Origin: UBA937 sp031549725
GTDB lineage: Bacteria > Spirochaetota > Spirochaetia > Treponematales > Breznakiellaceae
Reading direction: 5' to 3'
DNA: 64,000 bases
Assembly (NCBI GenBank): GCA_031549725.1
Contig: JAVBPH010000022.1
Location: 18,956 to 82,955 of the forward strand
Each line of letters begins with the position of its first letter. Positions within the stretch are counted from its first letter, which is position 1. The translations under genes were made by a program, and so were the position numbers. Of this stretch, positions 36,001 to 44,757 are shown in pieces. The notes under the pieces were generated by a model. It saw nothing but the letters and a program-made list of their open reading frames with translations, ran no database searches and was not told the origin of the DNA.

Positions 36001-36870
36001 TTATGCTTCTACCGGGGCGGGCTTCTCTTCCGGCTGCTTTTCCTCTTCACCAGCCTTGCTTATCACAATATCCTTCTGCAGCATCTTAAAGACCTTGGTG
36101 GGGCATTTCCCGACACAAACACCGCAGCTGGTACATTTGCTGTAGTCAACTATAGGTATGCCGTTTTTCATGGTGATGCATTTTTCCGGACAGTTCTTCA
36201 CGCAGATCTCGCATTTGATGCATCCCACTTTACATGTTTTCATGACCATGGACTTTACCGGGTTCCGGTTGGAACAAACCACCACGGAGCCCAGCCTTTC
36301 CCTGGGTACTTCCAGGAAAATCTGCTGGGGACACTCGATGATACAGTTTCTGCAGCCCGTACATTTATCATAATCCACATGGGGAAGCCCGTCATCTCCC
36401 ATATGAAGGGCGTCAAACTGGCAGACCAGGGTACAGTCTCCGTACCCGAGGCAGCCCCAGGTACAGAGTTTGGTTCCGCCGGTGGTAAGTTTTGCGGCCC
36501 TGCAGGTTTCCACGCCGTTGTATTCGGCTTTTACCGGCGCATGATCCTTTGACCCCTGGCAGGCAAGCACCGCCACCACCGGATGCATGGATGCGTTGAC
36601 CCCCATTATTTGAGAGAGTTTAGCCGCGGTGGAAACGCCCCCCGGGGCGCAGCGGGTAATTTCCACGGACCGGGAAGCCACCGCCGCGGCATACCCGTCG
36701 CAGCCGGGATAACCGCAGGCGCCGCAGTTAATCCCCGGTAATGCATTCCGGACAGTGGCGATCATGGGATCGGTTTCAACCTTGAAGAATTCTTCAAAAA
36801 ATCCCAGCAGGGTTCCCAGAACAAATGCCAGGACCAGGGCAAACCCGGTGGTAATCAGTACAATTGTCAT
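36001..36870 (-). CDS. rnfB: Rnf complex subunit B (multi-[4Fe-4S] ferredoxin-binding subunit)
   Basis: The 289-residue protein has an N-terminal helix (about residues 4-24). The RnfB-specific cluster has Cys49, Cys52, Cys57 and Cys73 in GINCGACGYPGC...CAPGG. After that come a CTWGCLGYGDCTLVC stretch and three ferredoxin-type motifs (CTGCRNCIIECP, CIKCEICVKNCP, CTSCGVCVGKCP). The C-terminus is Pro/Glu-rich. RnfB takes electrons from ferredoxin and passes them into the membrane complex. It is the last gene of rnfCDGEAB, 10 bases after rnfA. Confidence 0.95.
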   Translation of the reverse strand: MTIVLITTGFALVLAFVLGTLLGFFEEFFKVETDPMIATVRNALPGINCGACGYPGCDGYAAAVASRSVEITRCAPGGVSTAAKLSQIMGVNASMHPVVAVLACQGSKDHAPVKAEYNGVETCRAAKLTTGGTKLCTWGCLGYGDCTLVCQFDALHMGDDGLPHVDYDKCTGCRNCIIECPQQIFLEVPRERLGSVVVCSNRNPVKSMVMKTCKVGCIKCEICVKNCPEKCITMKNGIPIVDYSKCTSCGVCVGKCPTKVFKMLQKDIVISKAGEEEKQPEEKPAPVEA

Positions 36871-36880
36871 TCCCCGCCTC

Positions 36881-37456
36881 CTACTTTACCAGTCCGGAAA
36901 AACCCATAAAGGCCATGGACAACAAACCCGCCGCAACAAAAAGAATTGGCGTTCCCTTTAAGAATTCCGGTATGGGACTCGTTTTAATCCGCTTGCGGAT
37001 TCCCGCCAGAAGAAGCAGCGAAAGCAGGAATCCTAAAGCAACCCCTACGGCGTACACCACGGATTCGATGAAGTTATAATTCTTAACCACATTATCAAAG
37101 GTGACCCCCAGGATTGCGCAGTTGGTGGTAATCAGGGCCAGGTAAATCCCCATGGATGCGTACAACGATGGAACGGTCTTTTTAAGATAAAATTCCACCA
37201 GCTGCACCAGAGCGGCAATCACGAGGATGAAAACCAGGATCTGCAGGAATTCCATGTTGTTGGGAACCAGAATATAATAGTAGATAGGCCAGGTTGCACA
37301 GGTTGCCAGAACCGTTACGAAGGTTACGGCCAGGCCCATCCCGATGGATTTGTTTTCGTCGTTGCTCATCCCGATAAACGGACACAGGGCAAGGAAGCGC
37401 ATTAACACGACATTGTTAATCAAAAAAGCTGATATGAAAATCTTAAACAAGTTCAT
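36881..37456 (-). CDS. rnfA: Rnf complex subunit A (membrane)
   Basis: This 191-residue protein has six membrane helices and starts MNLFKIFISAFLINNVVLMR. The conserved LCPFIGMSN and the later TTNCAILGV carry the Cys residues (NVVL..LCP and TNCA) that hold the intramembrane iron centre between RnfA and RnfE. The ATG overlaps the rnfE stop (ATGA). Its sister RnfE has the inverted topology. Confidence 0.95.
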   Translation of the reverse strand: MNLFKIFISAFLINNVVLMRFLALCPFIGMSNDENKSIGMGLAVTFVTVLATCATWPIYYYILVPNNMEFLQILVFILVIAALVQLVEFYLKKTVPSLYASMGIYLALITTNCAILGVTFDNVVKNYNFIESVVYAVGVALGFLLSLLLLAGIRKRIKTSPIPEFLKGTPILFVAAGLLSMAFMGFSGLVK

Positions 37457-38112
37457 GCCTGTTCCTCCTTGGGTTCCTTAAGACGGGACTTGATAAAAAG
37501 ATTCAGGGCGATAAACAGGGCAAATACAATAAATCCCCCCGGCGGAAGCGCAAAGAAAAGGATTGGCTGGAATTCGGGAACGCTCTCCAGATGCAGAATC
37601 TTTCCAAAAAACTGGATGGTCCTATCTATTATCATAAAATCAAAAATACTTCCGTTTCCAAGCAGTTCCCGGACCAGGGAAATCCCTACCAGTACCCAGG
37701 TATACCCCAGACCCATACCAAGGGCATCGGGAATTACCTCGGCAACTGACTTTTTGGAAGCAAAGGATTCCACCCGGCCCATGATGATACAGTTAACTAC
37801 GATCAATGGAATAAAAATTCCCATTGATTCGGAAAGGTCCGGGAAATAAGCCTTCAGCACGTAGTCAATTACCGTAGTAAAGGCCGCAATAACAATAATA
37901 AATATTGGAATTCTGATTGAATCGGGGATCAGTTTCCTGAATATGCTGATCACCACCTCCGACATGAGAAGCACAAAGGTCATGGACAACCCCATGCCGA
38001 TACCGTTGGCCACACTGGTGGTAACCGCCAGGGCGGAACATAATCCGATCATCAATGTGAGCAGGGGATTTTCCCTGACAAGACCATTAGTAAAAATACG
38101 GAAAAATTTCAC
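37453..38112 (-). CDS. rnfE: Rnf complex subunit E (membrane)
   Basis: The frame extends to 38139, but the true start is the GTG at 38112, which overlaps the rnfG stop as GTGA and follows AAGGGGGTACCC. The 219-residue protein has six helices and the motifs NGLVRENPLL, LGLCSALAVT-like (here IGLCSALAVT) and VVNCIIMGRVESFA. The Cys residues match those of RnfA. It forms the RnfA/E core that carries electrons across the membrane. Confidence 0.95.
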   Translation of the reverse strand: MKFFRIFTNGLVRENPLLTLMIGLCSALAVTTSVANGIGMGLSMTFVLLMSEVVISIFRKLIPDSIRIPIFIIVIAAFTTVIDYVLKAYFPDLSESMGIFIPLIVVNCIIMGRVESFASKKSVAEVIPDALGMGLGYTWVLVGISLVRELLGNGSIFDFMIIDRTIQFFGKILHLESVPEFQPILFFALPPGGFIVFALFIALNLFIKSRLKEPKEEQA

Positions 38113-38711
38113 CGGGTACCCCCTTGGGAAGCAAGCCATGAAAACCCGGCCTGGGATGCGGTTTTAACCGCCAGGGCAACAGCCTTGCTGGTGATAGTCG
38201 AAGCAGTAATAGCCGCCACATCGGACTTTACCTGAAAAGGATCGGTCACAGCCTTGCCTGCAAACTGGCCGTAAAAGGTAATCCCCTTTTTCCGGTCCAC
38301 ATAGTAATTAGGAGAAGATGCCTTGGCGCCGAGTCCGGGGGTATCCTGGTTCTGGAGAATTTTAATCCCGCTGACCTTACCGTTGGTTCCGACCCCCACC
38401 ATCATAACAATGGGTCCGCCGTAACTGCCGGCGGAGGCACTGATGGCCACCCCAATCACCGCCCCGCCCTTCTTGATGGCATACTGGTCCGAAAAGGTTA
38501 CGCCGCTGTCGGGACTGTTAATCTGTCCGGTAATTTTTTCGTAGCCGTCGCTGTCCGGAAAAATTTCCGCCAGGGCAGTTTCCAGTTTTTTCTGATCATG
38601 ACCTTCAATCGTTTTTTTTGTTCCGGTATACACAAAGGCCAGACCCACGCAGGCCACCGTGGCATAGAGGGCCAGGACTAAACCAAGGAACAGCATTCTT
38701 TTTACATTCAT
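38109..38711 (-). CDS. rnfG: Rnf complex subunit G (covalent FMN protein)
   Basis: The 200-residue protein has one N-terminal helix (about residues 7-29) and an FMN-binding domain outside. The site for covalent FMN is the Thr in ITASTITSKAV, Thr172, equivalent to the SGAT-x-TS motif. DTPGLGAK at 123-130 is the other family motif. It overlaps rnfE and rnfD by four bases each, so translation of D, G and E is coupled. Confidence 0.94.
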   Translation of the reverse strand: MNVKRMLFLGLVLALYATVACVGLAFVYTGTKKTIEGHDQKKLETALAEIFPDSDGYEKITGQINSPDSGVTFSDQYAIKKGGAVIGVAISASAGSYGGPIVMMVGVGTNGKVSGIKILQNQDTPGLGAKASSPNYYVDRKKGITFYGQFAGKAVTDPFQVKSDVAAITASTITSKAVALAVKTASQAGFSWLASQGGTR

Positions 38712-39727
38712 TTCTTATCCTCCTTCTTCACATGAACAAAGCCGTATTTTTTCTGCAAAAGCCTGTTCAGGAAAGGAGTCAGGGCATTCATCATGAGGAT
38801 GCCGTAGGTAACCCCCTCGGGGTAGGATCCCCATTTACGGATCAGCACGGTAATCAAACCTGCGCCGAAACCGAAGATCAGTTTACCCTTGGAAGTCATG
38901 GGGGCGGTTACATAATCGGTGGCCATGAAGACGGCCCCAAAAAGGATACCCCCGGTGAGGATGCCGAAAACCGGATCCATACCAAGAACAAAGGAAGCCA
39001 GCATGGTGGTGACCACCATGGACAGCGGAGCCCTCCAGTCAATAGTTTTTGTAATTATCAGATAGAAGGCCCCAGCCAGGATCAGCATGATTGAAGATTC
39101 ACCGATACAGCCGGCCCGGTTCCCGAAGAAAAGGGTTTTCATAACCTGCCAGTATTCCGCCGACCGGGCAAGACCCGACGAGACAAGGTCCGCACCCACA
39201 TCGCTGATGGTTCCTCCCATTTTAACAATGTTGAGGGGTGTGGCCGTAGAAATTGCATCCGTCAGGGGAACCCCAAATCCGGAAGGTTTGTGCCAGGAAG
39301 TAATAGCCGCGGGGAAGCTCATAATCAGGAAGGCCCGGCCTATCAGCGCCGGGTTGAACACGTTGGCTCCCAGGCCGCCGAAGAACTCCTTGGCAACGAT
39401 GATGGCAAAAATTGCTCCCAGGGCGGTCATCCATAGGGGAGTTGACGGGGGAAGCACCAAAGCCAAAAGAAGCCCCGTTACAATGGCGGAACCGTCCGCA
39501 ATCCGGATGTCCCGTTTAATTATTTTTCTGAATAGAGCCTCCGCTGCTACCGCAGAAACCACGGACACTGCAATCGTAAGAACTGCTCCCATCCCGTACT
39601 GAATTACTCCGAACACGGACACCGGCAGCAATGCGATGATTACATTAAACATAATCATCCTGGAATTAATTGGTGATGCATAATGCGGGCTGGATGCCAG
39701 TAGGACCCGCCCTTCGTTTTGTGCCAT
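38708..39727 (-). CDS. rnfD: Rnf complex subunit D (membrane, covalent FMN)
   Basis: The 339-residue protein has about nine to ten helices. The FMN attachment site is in DAISTATPLNI, with Thr163 matching the SGATP-type Thr. The N-terminus carries SPHYASP, a family mark. RnfD holds a flavin and probably the ion path (Na+ or H+; the sequence does not decide). The gene starts 11 bases after rnfC. Confidence 0.95.
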   Translation of the reverse strand: MAQNEGRVLLASSPHYASPINSRMIMFNVIIALLPVSVFGVIQYGMGAVLTIAVSVVSAVAAEALFRKIIKRDIRIADGSAIVTGLLLALVLPPSTPLWMTALGAIFAIIVAKEFFGGLGANVFNPALIGRAFLIMSFPAAITSWHKPSGFGVPLTDAISTATPLNIVKMGGTISDVGADLVSSGLARSAEYWQVMKTLFFGNRAGCIGESSIMLILAGAFYLIITKTIDWRAPLSMVVTTMLASFVLGMDPVFGILTGGILFGAVFMATDYVTAPMTSKGKLIFGFGAGLITVLIRKWGSYPEGVTYGILMMNALTPFLNRLLQKKYGFVHVKKEDKK

Positions 39728-39738
39728 GCTCTGCTCCT

Positions 39739-41085
39739 CTACTTTTTCGCCTGGGCTGCCTGCAGAGCCCGGAAACGCTGTTTGCCAACCCGGAAACGCT
39801 GGACCAGTTTAATCCTGGCGGGACAAACATAGGCGCAGCTTCCGCATTCAATACAATCCAGAAGACCCGCCTTCACAGCTCCGTCCATATCATCACTGTT
39901 GAGGCCGATGTTGATCATTACCGGTGAAAGCCAGCATGAACAATTGCGGATACACCGGCCGCAGCGGATGCAGGGACCTTCGGCAAATTCCGCGGTTTCC
40001 CCGGCGGTCATCAGGATAATCCCCGAGGTGTTTTTCTGAATTGGGATTGATACGGCGGGAACCGCATTGCCCATCATAGGACCGCCGAAAATAACCTTCC
40101 GGAGTTTCCCGTAATCAATATCCATAAACTCCGGAGGAAGCTCACTGATTATGGTTCCAATGGGGGCGTAAATATTTTTTGGTGTTTTACAGGCCCCGCC
40201 GCTGACCGTCAGGCCCCGTTCAATCAGGGGTTTGCCGAACTGGAAGGCTTCAGCAATGGCAATGGCGGTTCCCACGTTCTGGACGATGCAGCCCACATCC
40301 ATGGGCAGTCCCCCGGAGGGAACCTGTTTCCCGGTGATGGCGGTGATCAGCATTTTTTCACCACCCTGGGGATACCTGGATCTTAGAAGCTGTACCGTAA
40401 TATCAAAACCATGTTTTGATTTTTTTACTGCATCTTCCAGTACCGGTACTAATGAAGTCTTATTGTCTTCCATACCGATGATCGCCTTTTTTACTCCGGT
40501 GATCCTCATAATAATGCAAAGACCTTCAATTAAGACGTCCGGTTTTTCCCTGATGGCAGCTTCATCGGTGGTAAGGTAAGGTTCACATTCGGCCCCGTCC
40601 AGGATGATTAAATCGATGGGCTTATTCGCCGGAGGGGTCAGTTTTATGTGTGCCGGGAAACCGGCACCGCCCATTCCTACTATGCCGGCTTCGCGGATTC
40701 TTGCCAGGGCTTCATCCTTGGTACAGCTGAAAGCGTCCAGGGGCATCATAAAATCATCCCCGGCTTCAACCTCGGCGGCCTCAATAACAATACACAACCC
40801 TTCAATATTGTTTGCCTGGGTCCGGGGTTCAATTTTTTTCACCACCCCGGAAATGGAAGCATGGACCGGCACCGTCATTGGCCCCGGACTGACCGCATCG
40901 GCAATCTTCTGCCCCCGCCGGACCGTATCGCCTACCTTAACAAGACTATGATTAGGAGCGCCAAAATGCTGGTTGATGGGGATTACCACCTGGACAGGCG
41001 GAGGGACATGCTCGCAGGATTTCCCTGTGGTTGCATCTTTTCGTTCAGGAAGGTGTACACCACGTTTAAAGGTTTTTACAGCCAT
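39739..41085 (-). CDS. rnfC: Rnf complex subunit C (NADH/FMN and two [4Fe-4S])
   Basis: The 448-residue peripheral subunit has the Gly-rich nucleotide site GMGGAGFPAHIKL near residue 136. An N-terminal lipoyl-like barrel shows MTVPVHASISGVV. Two ferredoxin motifs, CIRCGRCIRNC and CIECGSCAYVCP, lie near the C-terminus. It is the NAD(H)-reactive end of the Rnf ferredoxin:NAD+ oxidoreductase. It is the first gene of the operon; AAGGAGAAACC precedes the start. Rnf rather than Na+-NQR is certain because rnfB is present and the nqrF type is absent. Confidence 0.95.
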   Translation of the reverse strand: MAVKTFKRGVHLPERKDATTGKSCEHVPPPVQVVIPINQHFGAPNHSLVKVGDTVRRGQKIADAVSPGPMTVPVHASISGVVKKIEPRTQANNIEGLCIVIEAAEVEAGDDFMMPLDAFSCTKDEALARIREAGIVGMGGAGFPAHIKLTPPANKPIDLIILDGAECEPYLTTDEAAIREKPDVLIEGLCIIMRITGVKKAIIGMEDNKTSLVPVLEDAVKKSKHGFDITVQLLRSRYPQGGEKMLITAITGKQVPSGGLPMDVGCIVQNVGTAIAIAEAFQFGKPLIERGLTVSGGACKTPKNIYAPIGTIISELPPEFMDIDYGKLRKVIFGGPMMGNAVPAVSIPIQKNTSGIILMTAGETAEFAEGPCIRCGRCIRNCSCWLSPVMINIGLNSDDMDGAVKAGLLDCIECGSCAYVCPARIKLVQRFRVGKQRFRALQAAQAKK

Positions 41086-41224
41086 ATATAAGGTTTCTCC
41101 TTAAGAAAAAAGTAAATCACAATATTGAAAGATGTATATATACTCTTATATCCATTGATACATAAATAATAAAATTAGCAGTTGGAATTTTATCTCAAGA
41201 ATAATCTATGCGTTTTCCCATATC

Positions 41225-41355
41225 CCGTCAAGGAGCTTCCATAGAAGGGGCTGTCCCCCAAGCGGTCGGAAGCTTGCATAATCCGGGTTTCCGGGGTAGA
41301 ATACATTAATACGCCGGAATCCTGCTGTAAAACCAGCAGGATTCCGGTTTTATTT
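41225..41355 (+). ncRNA. Candidate small RNA with strong terminator
   Basis: Bases 41314-41347 form a perfect 14-bp stem (CCGGAATCCTGCTG with its complement) around TAAAAC, followed by TTTTATTT. This is a textbook intrinsic terminator on the plus strand. No plus-strand gene lies upstream, only the rnfC promoter region. Just before it, GCTTCC/GGAAGC with an inner GGGG/CCCC hairpin (about 41230-41275) adds structure. A small RNA fits, and a repeat remnant is the alternative. I cannot name a family and the promoter is unclear. Confidence 0.3.
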
Positions 41356-41359
41356 GGAA

Positions 41360-41600
41360 GTCTGGTTTAATACCCCGCGGCTTGCCGCTGCTCAGGGGGC
41401 TCAAAGCTTACAGGTTATGGTATAGAACCAGACGGTATTATGCGGACTTCGTCCGCGTTCTGTAAGGAAAGGATTATATGCGGGGTATTCACCCCGCATG
41501 CGGATACATTTCCTCTCGAACGAAACTTCCCGCGGCGTAATTAAACGGTTTTAAAGATACCCTGGGGGGCTCGCCGCGGGGAGGTTCATTTTGTGTTCAC
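41360..41600. repeat. Composite family B repeat
   Basis: Pieces shared with other loci include 41457-41485 (as at 4965), 41420-41445 (inverted TAATACCGTCTGG as at 35895) and 41509-41536 (inverted GAGGTTCGTTCGAG as at 35870). A GCGGACTTCGTCCGC hairpin and a GCGGGGTATTCACCCCGC hairpin are inside. No gene is present. Confidence 0.55.
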
Positions 41601-41675
41601 CATAGAAATGCTTAAGCTCTGGTTCAGGGCAGAGGTAATGCCTCTTTTCAGTAAAAATACCGATGGAGTATAGCT

Positions 41676-42767
41676 ATGAACATTAGTATATGCCCCAAAC
41701 CAACTGGTTATTTAATGAAAACCCGGCTGCTCCAGCAAACCTCATATTGGAGCATCATCAAGGAAGACCTGGGCTGGATTCCCGGGGCTTTTGATATCCT
41801 GACGGAGAATGAGTCCATTGGCGATGTGCTTATCCTGCAGAAACAGCTCGGCGACGGGTTATCCATGGCCTACGCACCCTATGGGCCGGAATGTTTTCCG
41901 GAAGAGGAACTGACCGGGACCTACCTGGTTAAACTCTCCCAGGAATTGAAGGAACACCTGGGGCCGGGCTGTATTTTTGTCCGTTTTGATATTCCCTGGG
42001 AGTCCCCCTATGCGGATGATCCGGAACGGTACGATGGTGAAGGCAACTGGATGGGCCTGCCTGAAACAAGGCTCATGGAACTCCGGATGAACTGGGGAGT
42101 TGAATCGGTGGGCCTCCGGAAAGCTCCCAGCGATTTGCTGCCCCCGGACACGATTATCCTTGATATAAAACAGAAGGATGATGATCTTTTTGGCCGGATG
42201 CATCCTAAAACCAGGTACAATATCCGCCTGGCGGACCGTCATGAAGTGATTGTCCGGGAGGGTACCGCGGATGACCTGCCCCTCTGGAATACCCTGTACC
42301 GGGAAACCGCCGGGCGGAATAATATTACCCCCCACGGACCGGAATACTTTAATCCTCTTTTAGAGAAAAAAACCGTTTCCCCCGGGGAAGACCACACGGA
42401 TATAAAGCTCCTCGTGGCCGAAGCCGGCGGAATTCCCCTGGCGGCCATGTTCATGTCCGTATCCAGCGACAGGGCCGCCTATTTGTACGGCGCATCCTCG
42501 GACAGCCAGAGGAATTTGATGGCCCCCTATGCGCTCCAGTGGCACGCTATCCGGACAGCAAAACAGGAAGGATGTACCAGTTATGATTTCTTCGGGGTTT
42601 CACCTTCCCCGGATCCGGCCCATCCTATGTACGGGTTATACCGGTTCAAACGGGGTTTTGGGGGAGATTTGTTCCACCGCCAGGGCGCCTGGGATTTCCC
42701 CTATGATGAATCCGCGTATGTTCAATACCGGGGGGCTGAATTTACCGCTCCGGGGTTTAATGTGTAG
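41676..42767 (+). CDS. FemAB-family peptidoglycan bridge aminoacyltransferase
   Basis: The 363-residue protein has the twin GNAT-like layout of FemX/FemAB: an early LLQQTSYWSIIKEDLGW, a middle LFGRMHPKTRYNIRLADR that matches the family's lipid-binding R-x-x-I-R-x-A motif, and SYDFFGVSPSPDPAHPMYGLYRFKRGFGG near the end. Such enzymes use aminoacyl-tRNA to add the first bridging residue to the peptidoglycan stem peptide. GGAG precedes the ATG. The spirochaete would use it to build its cross-bridge; which amino acid is added is not known. Confidence 0.88.
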   Translation: MNISICPKPTGYLMKTRLLQQTSYWSIIKEDLGWIPGAFDILTENESIGDVLILQKQLGDGLSMAYAPYGPECFPEEELTGTYLVKLSQELKEHLGPGCIFVRFDIPWESPYADDPERYDGEGNWMGLPETRLMELRMNWGVESVGLRKAPSDLLPPDTIILDIKQKDDDLFGRMHPKTRYNIRLADRHEVIVREGTADDLPLWNTLYRETAGRNNITPHGPEYFNPLLEKKTVSPGEDHTDIKLLVAEAGGIPLAAMFMSVSSDRAAYLYGASSDSQRNLMAPYALQWHAIRTAKQEGCTSYDFFGVSPSPDPAHPMYGLYRFKRGFGGDLFHRQGAWDFPYDESAYVQYRGAEFTAPGFNV

Positions 42768-42781
42768 TATGGGGTATTTCC

Positions 42782-42845
42782 TGCTGGTCCCTTCGAGGGC
42801 CTCAGGGACCGGAATCTCCCGGTGGTTGAGGCCCTCGAAACCACG
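42782..42845 (+). repeat. Family A palindromic repeat, cleanest copy
   Basis: GGTCCCTTCGAGGGCCTCAG/GGACC and GGTGGTTGAGGCCCTCGAAACCAC sit side by side, joined by GGAATCTCCC. The two hairpins share a GAGG-(G)CC-CTC core. It fills the gap between the convergent femAB-type and MinD-like genes and should terminate both. Confidence 0.8.
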
Positions 42846-42868
42846 GGCTACGATAAGCTTTCCTCTGC

Positions 42869-44011
42869 TTATGGCTTGAATCCCTGGGAGATTGCCTTTG
42901 AAAGTTTACTTTTAAGGAAGGTATTTTCTTTTTTAAGTTTTACAATTTCAAACTGCTGGGTTTTTACGGTTTCAATTAAATCACCCTGGGAAAGAACTCC
43001 GCTGTGGAGCAGTTCCTCCACATATTCCATTTTATTGTTGAAATCCACCTCGGCTTCAATGGAAGCTTCCTGGAAGCTGTTTTCTATTTCCGATTCATCC
43101 AGGACAAAGTCATCCTGGTCGTCGCTCTCCATGATTTTATCGGCTATGCGGTAGATGGCCTGGGAAATGACCGCCTGGGGTTTGTAAATGACCACCGGCA
43201 GCCGGGAGGAAAGGGCTATGTCCTGAACATTGTCCCGGTAGATAATCCCCAGGTGTTCGATTTTCAGATCCAGGTATTCCTCACAGGACCGGCGGATTTT
43301 CATGGCCACCTCCGCGTCCTTGGGATCTTCAATCAGGTTCATGATCAGCCGGGGATGGAAATGATCAATTTTGCTTTTAAACTTGTTGTACGAATTCTTG
43401 TCAACTTTTTTAACACCCTCCAGGATTTTGGGGATGTACAGCTTCTGAAGGCCGGTCCCGTCCCTCCGGAGTTTTTCCAGATAATCATATGCGGGGGTTC
43501 CCTTGGTGAATACGGTATACATGAGCCGGAACACGGAATTTTTCAGGAATACGTAGGCATTCAGGGTGGCGGTAACCGTGGGGGCGCTTACCACAATTCC
43601 GTGGGCGGACAGGAGGAAAAAGTCCAGGATAAACTGATGGGACCCCGCCCCCAGATCGATCACCAGGATATCCGCATCCAGCTTCATCAGCCTTTTGATG
43701 AGGGCATTCCGCTGGGCTGCCTTGATATTGGCGCTGCCGGGAATTTCCGTATCCCCCGGGATAAAACGGAGATTGGGAATGCTGGTCTGGATTACGGCCT
43801 TTTCCAGGTCGGACTTGATATCGTTTAAGAACGTACCGATTCCCGCCTTGGGAGCCTGCTGGCCGATAACCAGGTGCAGGTTTGATGCCCCTAAATCCAG
43901 GTCGACCAGGATAACCCGCTGACCCGCCTGGGCAAAGGCTACCGCCAGGTTTGCCGCAACCAGGGATTTACCAACCCCGCCCTTACCGCTGGCGATGGGA
44001 ATTATACGCAT
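42869..44011 (-). CDS. MinD/ParA-family ATPase with C-terminal coiled coil
   Basis: The 380-residue protein has the deviant Walker A KGGVGKS at residues 9-15 with the second signature Lys, VILVDLDLGASNLHL at about 33-47 and DADILVIDLGAGSHQF near 132. The last 90 residues are acidic, then form a coiled coil with heptad Leu/Ile (IETVKTQQFEIVKLKKENT). The Asp of the usual DLDAD (DxxGG) motif is changed to Ser in GASN. The protein may position an envelope or flagellar structure, as FlhG or MinD do. The downstream half of the operon is missing that context, so the target is unknown. Its ATG overlaps the stop of the membrane protein by one base. Confidence 0.82.
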   Translation of the reverse strand: MRIIPIASGKGGVGKSLVAANLAVAFAQAGQRVILVDLDLGASNLHLVIGQQAPKAGIGTFLNDIKSDLEKAVIQTSIPNLRFIPGDTEIPGSANIKAAQRNALIKRLMKLDADILVIDLGAGSHQFILDFFLLSAHGIVVSAPTVTATLNAYVFLKNSVFRLMYTVFTKGTPAYDYLEKLRRDGTGLQKLYIPKILEGVKKVDKNSYNKFKSKIDHFHPRLIMNLIEDPKDAEVAMKIRRSCEEYLDLKIEHLGIIYRDNVQDIALSSRLPVVIYKPQAVISQAIYRIADKIMESDDQDDFVLDESEIENSFQEASIEAEVDFNNKMEYVEELLHSGVLSQGDLIETVKTQQFEIVKLKKENTFLKSKLSKAISQGFKP

Positions 44012-44493
44012 TACATTCCTCCGTTGCTGTTATTAGCCTGTGAATGAATTCCGGAATCATTTTCCGCCGGCTGATTATCAGCGTTTTTCCGCCGGACAGC
44101 TTCCAGTCCCCTTCTCACAAAAACTATTCCCAGAATACTAATAATATCGGCAAACATGATAATGACCGTAAGTCCAAGGCAAATCAAAAAATCCACGGAC
44201 ATGGCAGCCCGGTTTACCGGAAGGGCGTTAAAAACCCATATTCCCGTCAGCAGAATACTGACACATTTCCCTGCGATATTTAAAGGAAAATAACCGGCAT
44301 ATTTTTCAGCATCAAAGTACACAAACCAGGCCATAATAGGAAACAGCGCCTGGGGTGAGGTATAAACCAGATAAGGATATGATCCTTTACCTAGGGAAAG
44401 TTTTCCCAACTGGGTCATGGTACTGACAATTAAAACAAGACGTACGACATCGTATAAAAACAGAAACAGCCGTGAAAACCGGTAATTATTCAT
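44011..44493 (-). CDS. Four-helix membrane protein coupled to the MinD-like ATPase
   Basis: The 160-residue protein has helices at about residues 9-29, 43-60, 71-92 and 100-125, and a polar Asn/Ser-rich tail of about 30 residues. The stop and the ATPase start form TAATG, so translation is coupled and the two products probably work together, for example as membrane anchor and ATPase. The start has no ribosome site and lies 6 bases after a -10 box (leaderless type). I recognise no family. Confidence 0.65.
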   Translation of the reverse strand: MNNYRFSRLFLFLYDVVRLVLIVSTMTQLGKLSLGKGSYPYLVYTSPQALFPIMAWFVYFDAEKYAGYFPLNIAGKCVSILLTGIWVFNALPVNRAAMSVDFLICLGLTVIIMFADIISILGIVFVRRGLEAVRRKNADNQPAENDSGIHSQANNSNGGM

Positions 44494-44528
44494 ACTAAAA
44501 CTCTACGGGTACGGAAGCGGCGGGTCAA
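44494..44528 (-). promoter_or_regulatory. Promoter giving a predicted leaderless mRNA
   Basis: On the minus strand TTGACC (44528-44523), a 17-bp spacer and TAGAGT (44505-44500) are followed by six bases and the ATG at 44493. The spacer contains CTTCCGTACCCG, whose inverted copy occurs at 44619-44631. Confidence 0.6.
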
Positions 44529-44618
44529 GTAGTTTATGGGTAATTTTATGGATGATATCCCCTAAGACAGGGACTATTTTTACCGGGGCCTCCAGTGTCC
44601 TGACTGGTCACCGGGATT

Positions 44619-44655
44619 CTTCCGTACCCGTACCGTACCCGTACCGTACCACTAC
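44619..44655. repeat. Short tandem repeat of CCGTACCCGTA
   Basis: CCGTACCCGTA is repeated about two and a half times. Its start (CTTCCGTACCCGT) is the inverted complement of 44503-44515, inside the promoter of the membrane-protein gene, so a 13-bp inverted pair brackets about 100 bases. Confidence 0.55.
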
Positions 44656-44757
44656 CGTGTAAATGGCCATGAACCGGCCAGCCCGCACCTTCGCTGAACG
44701 GTTTTAGTATGGTTTTAATAATAGGCGTTATACTACAGGGTTGCCGGAAATAGGATA

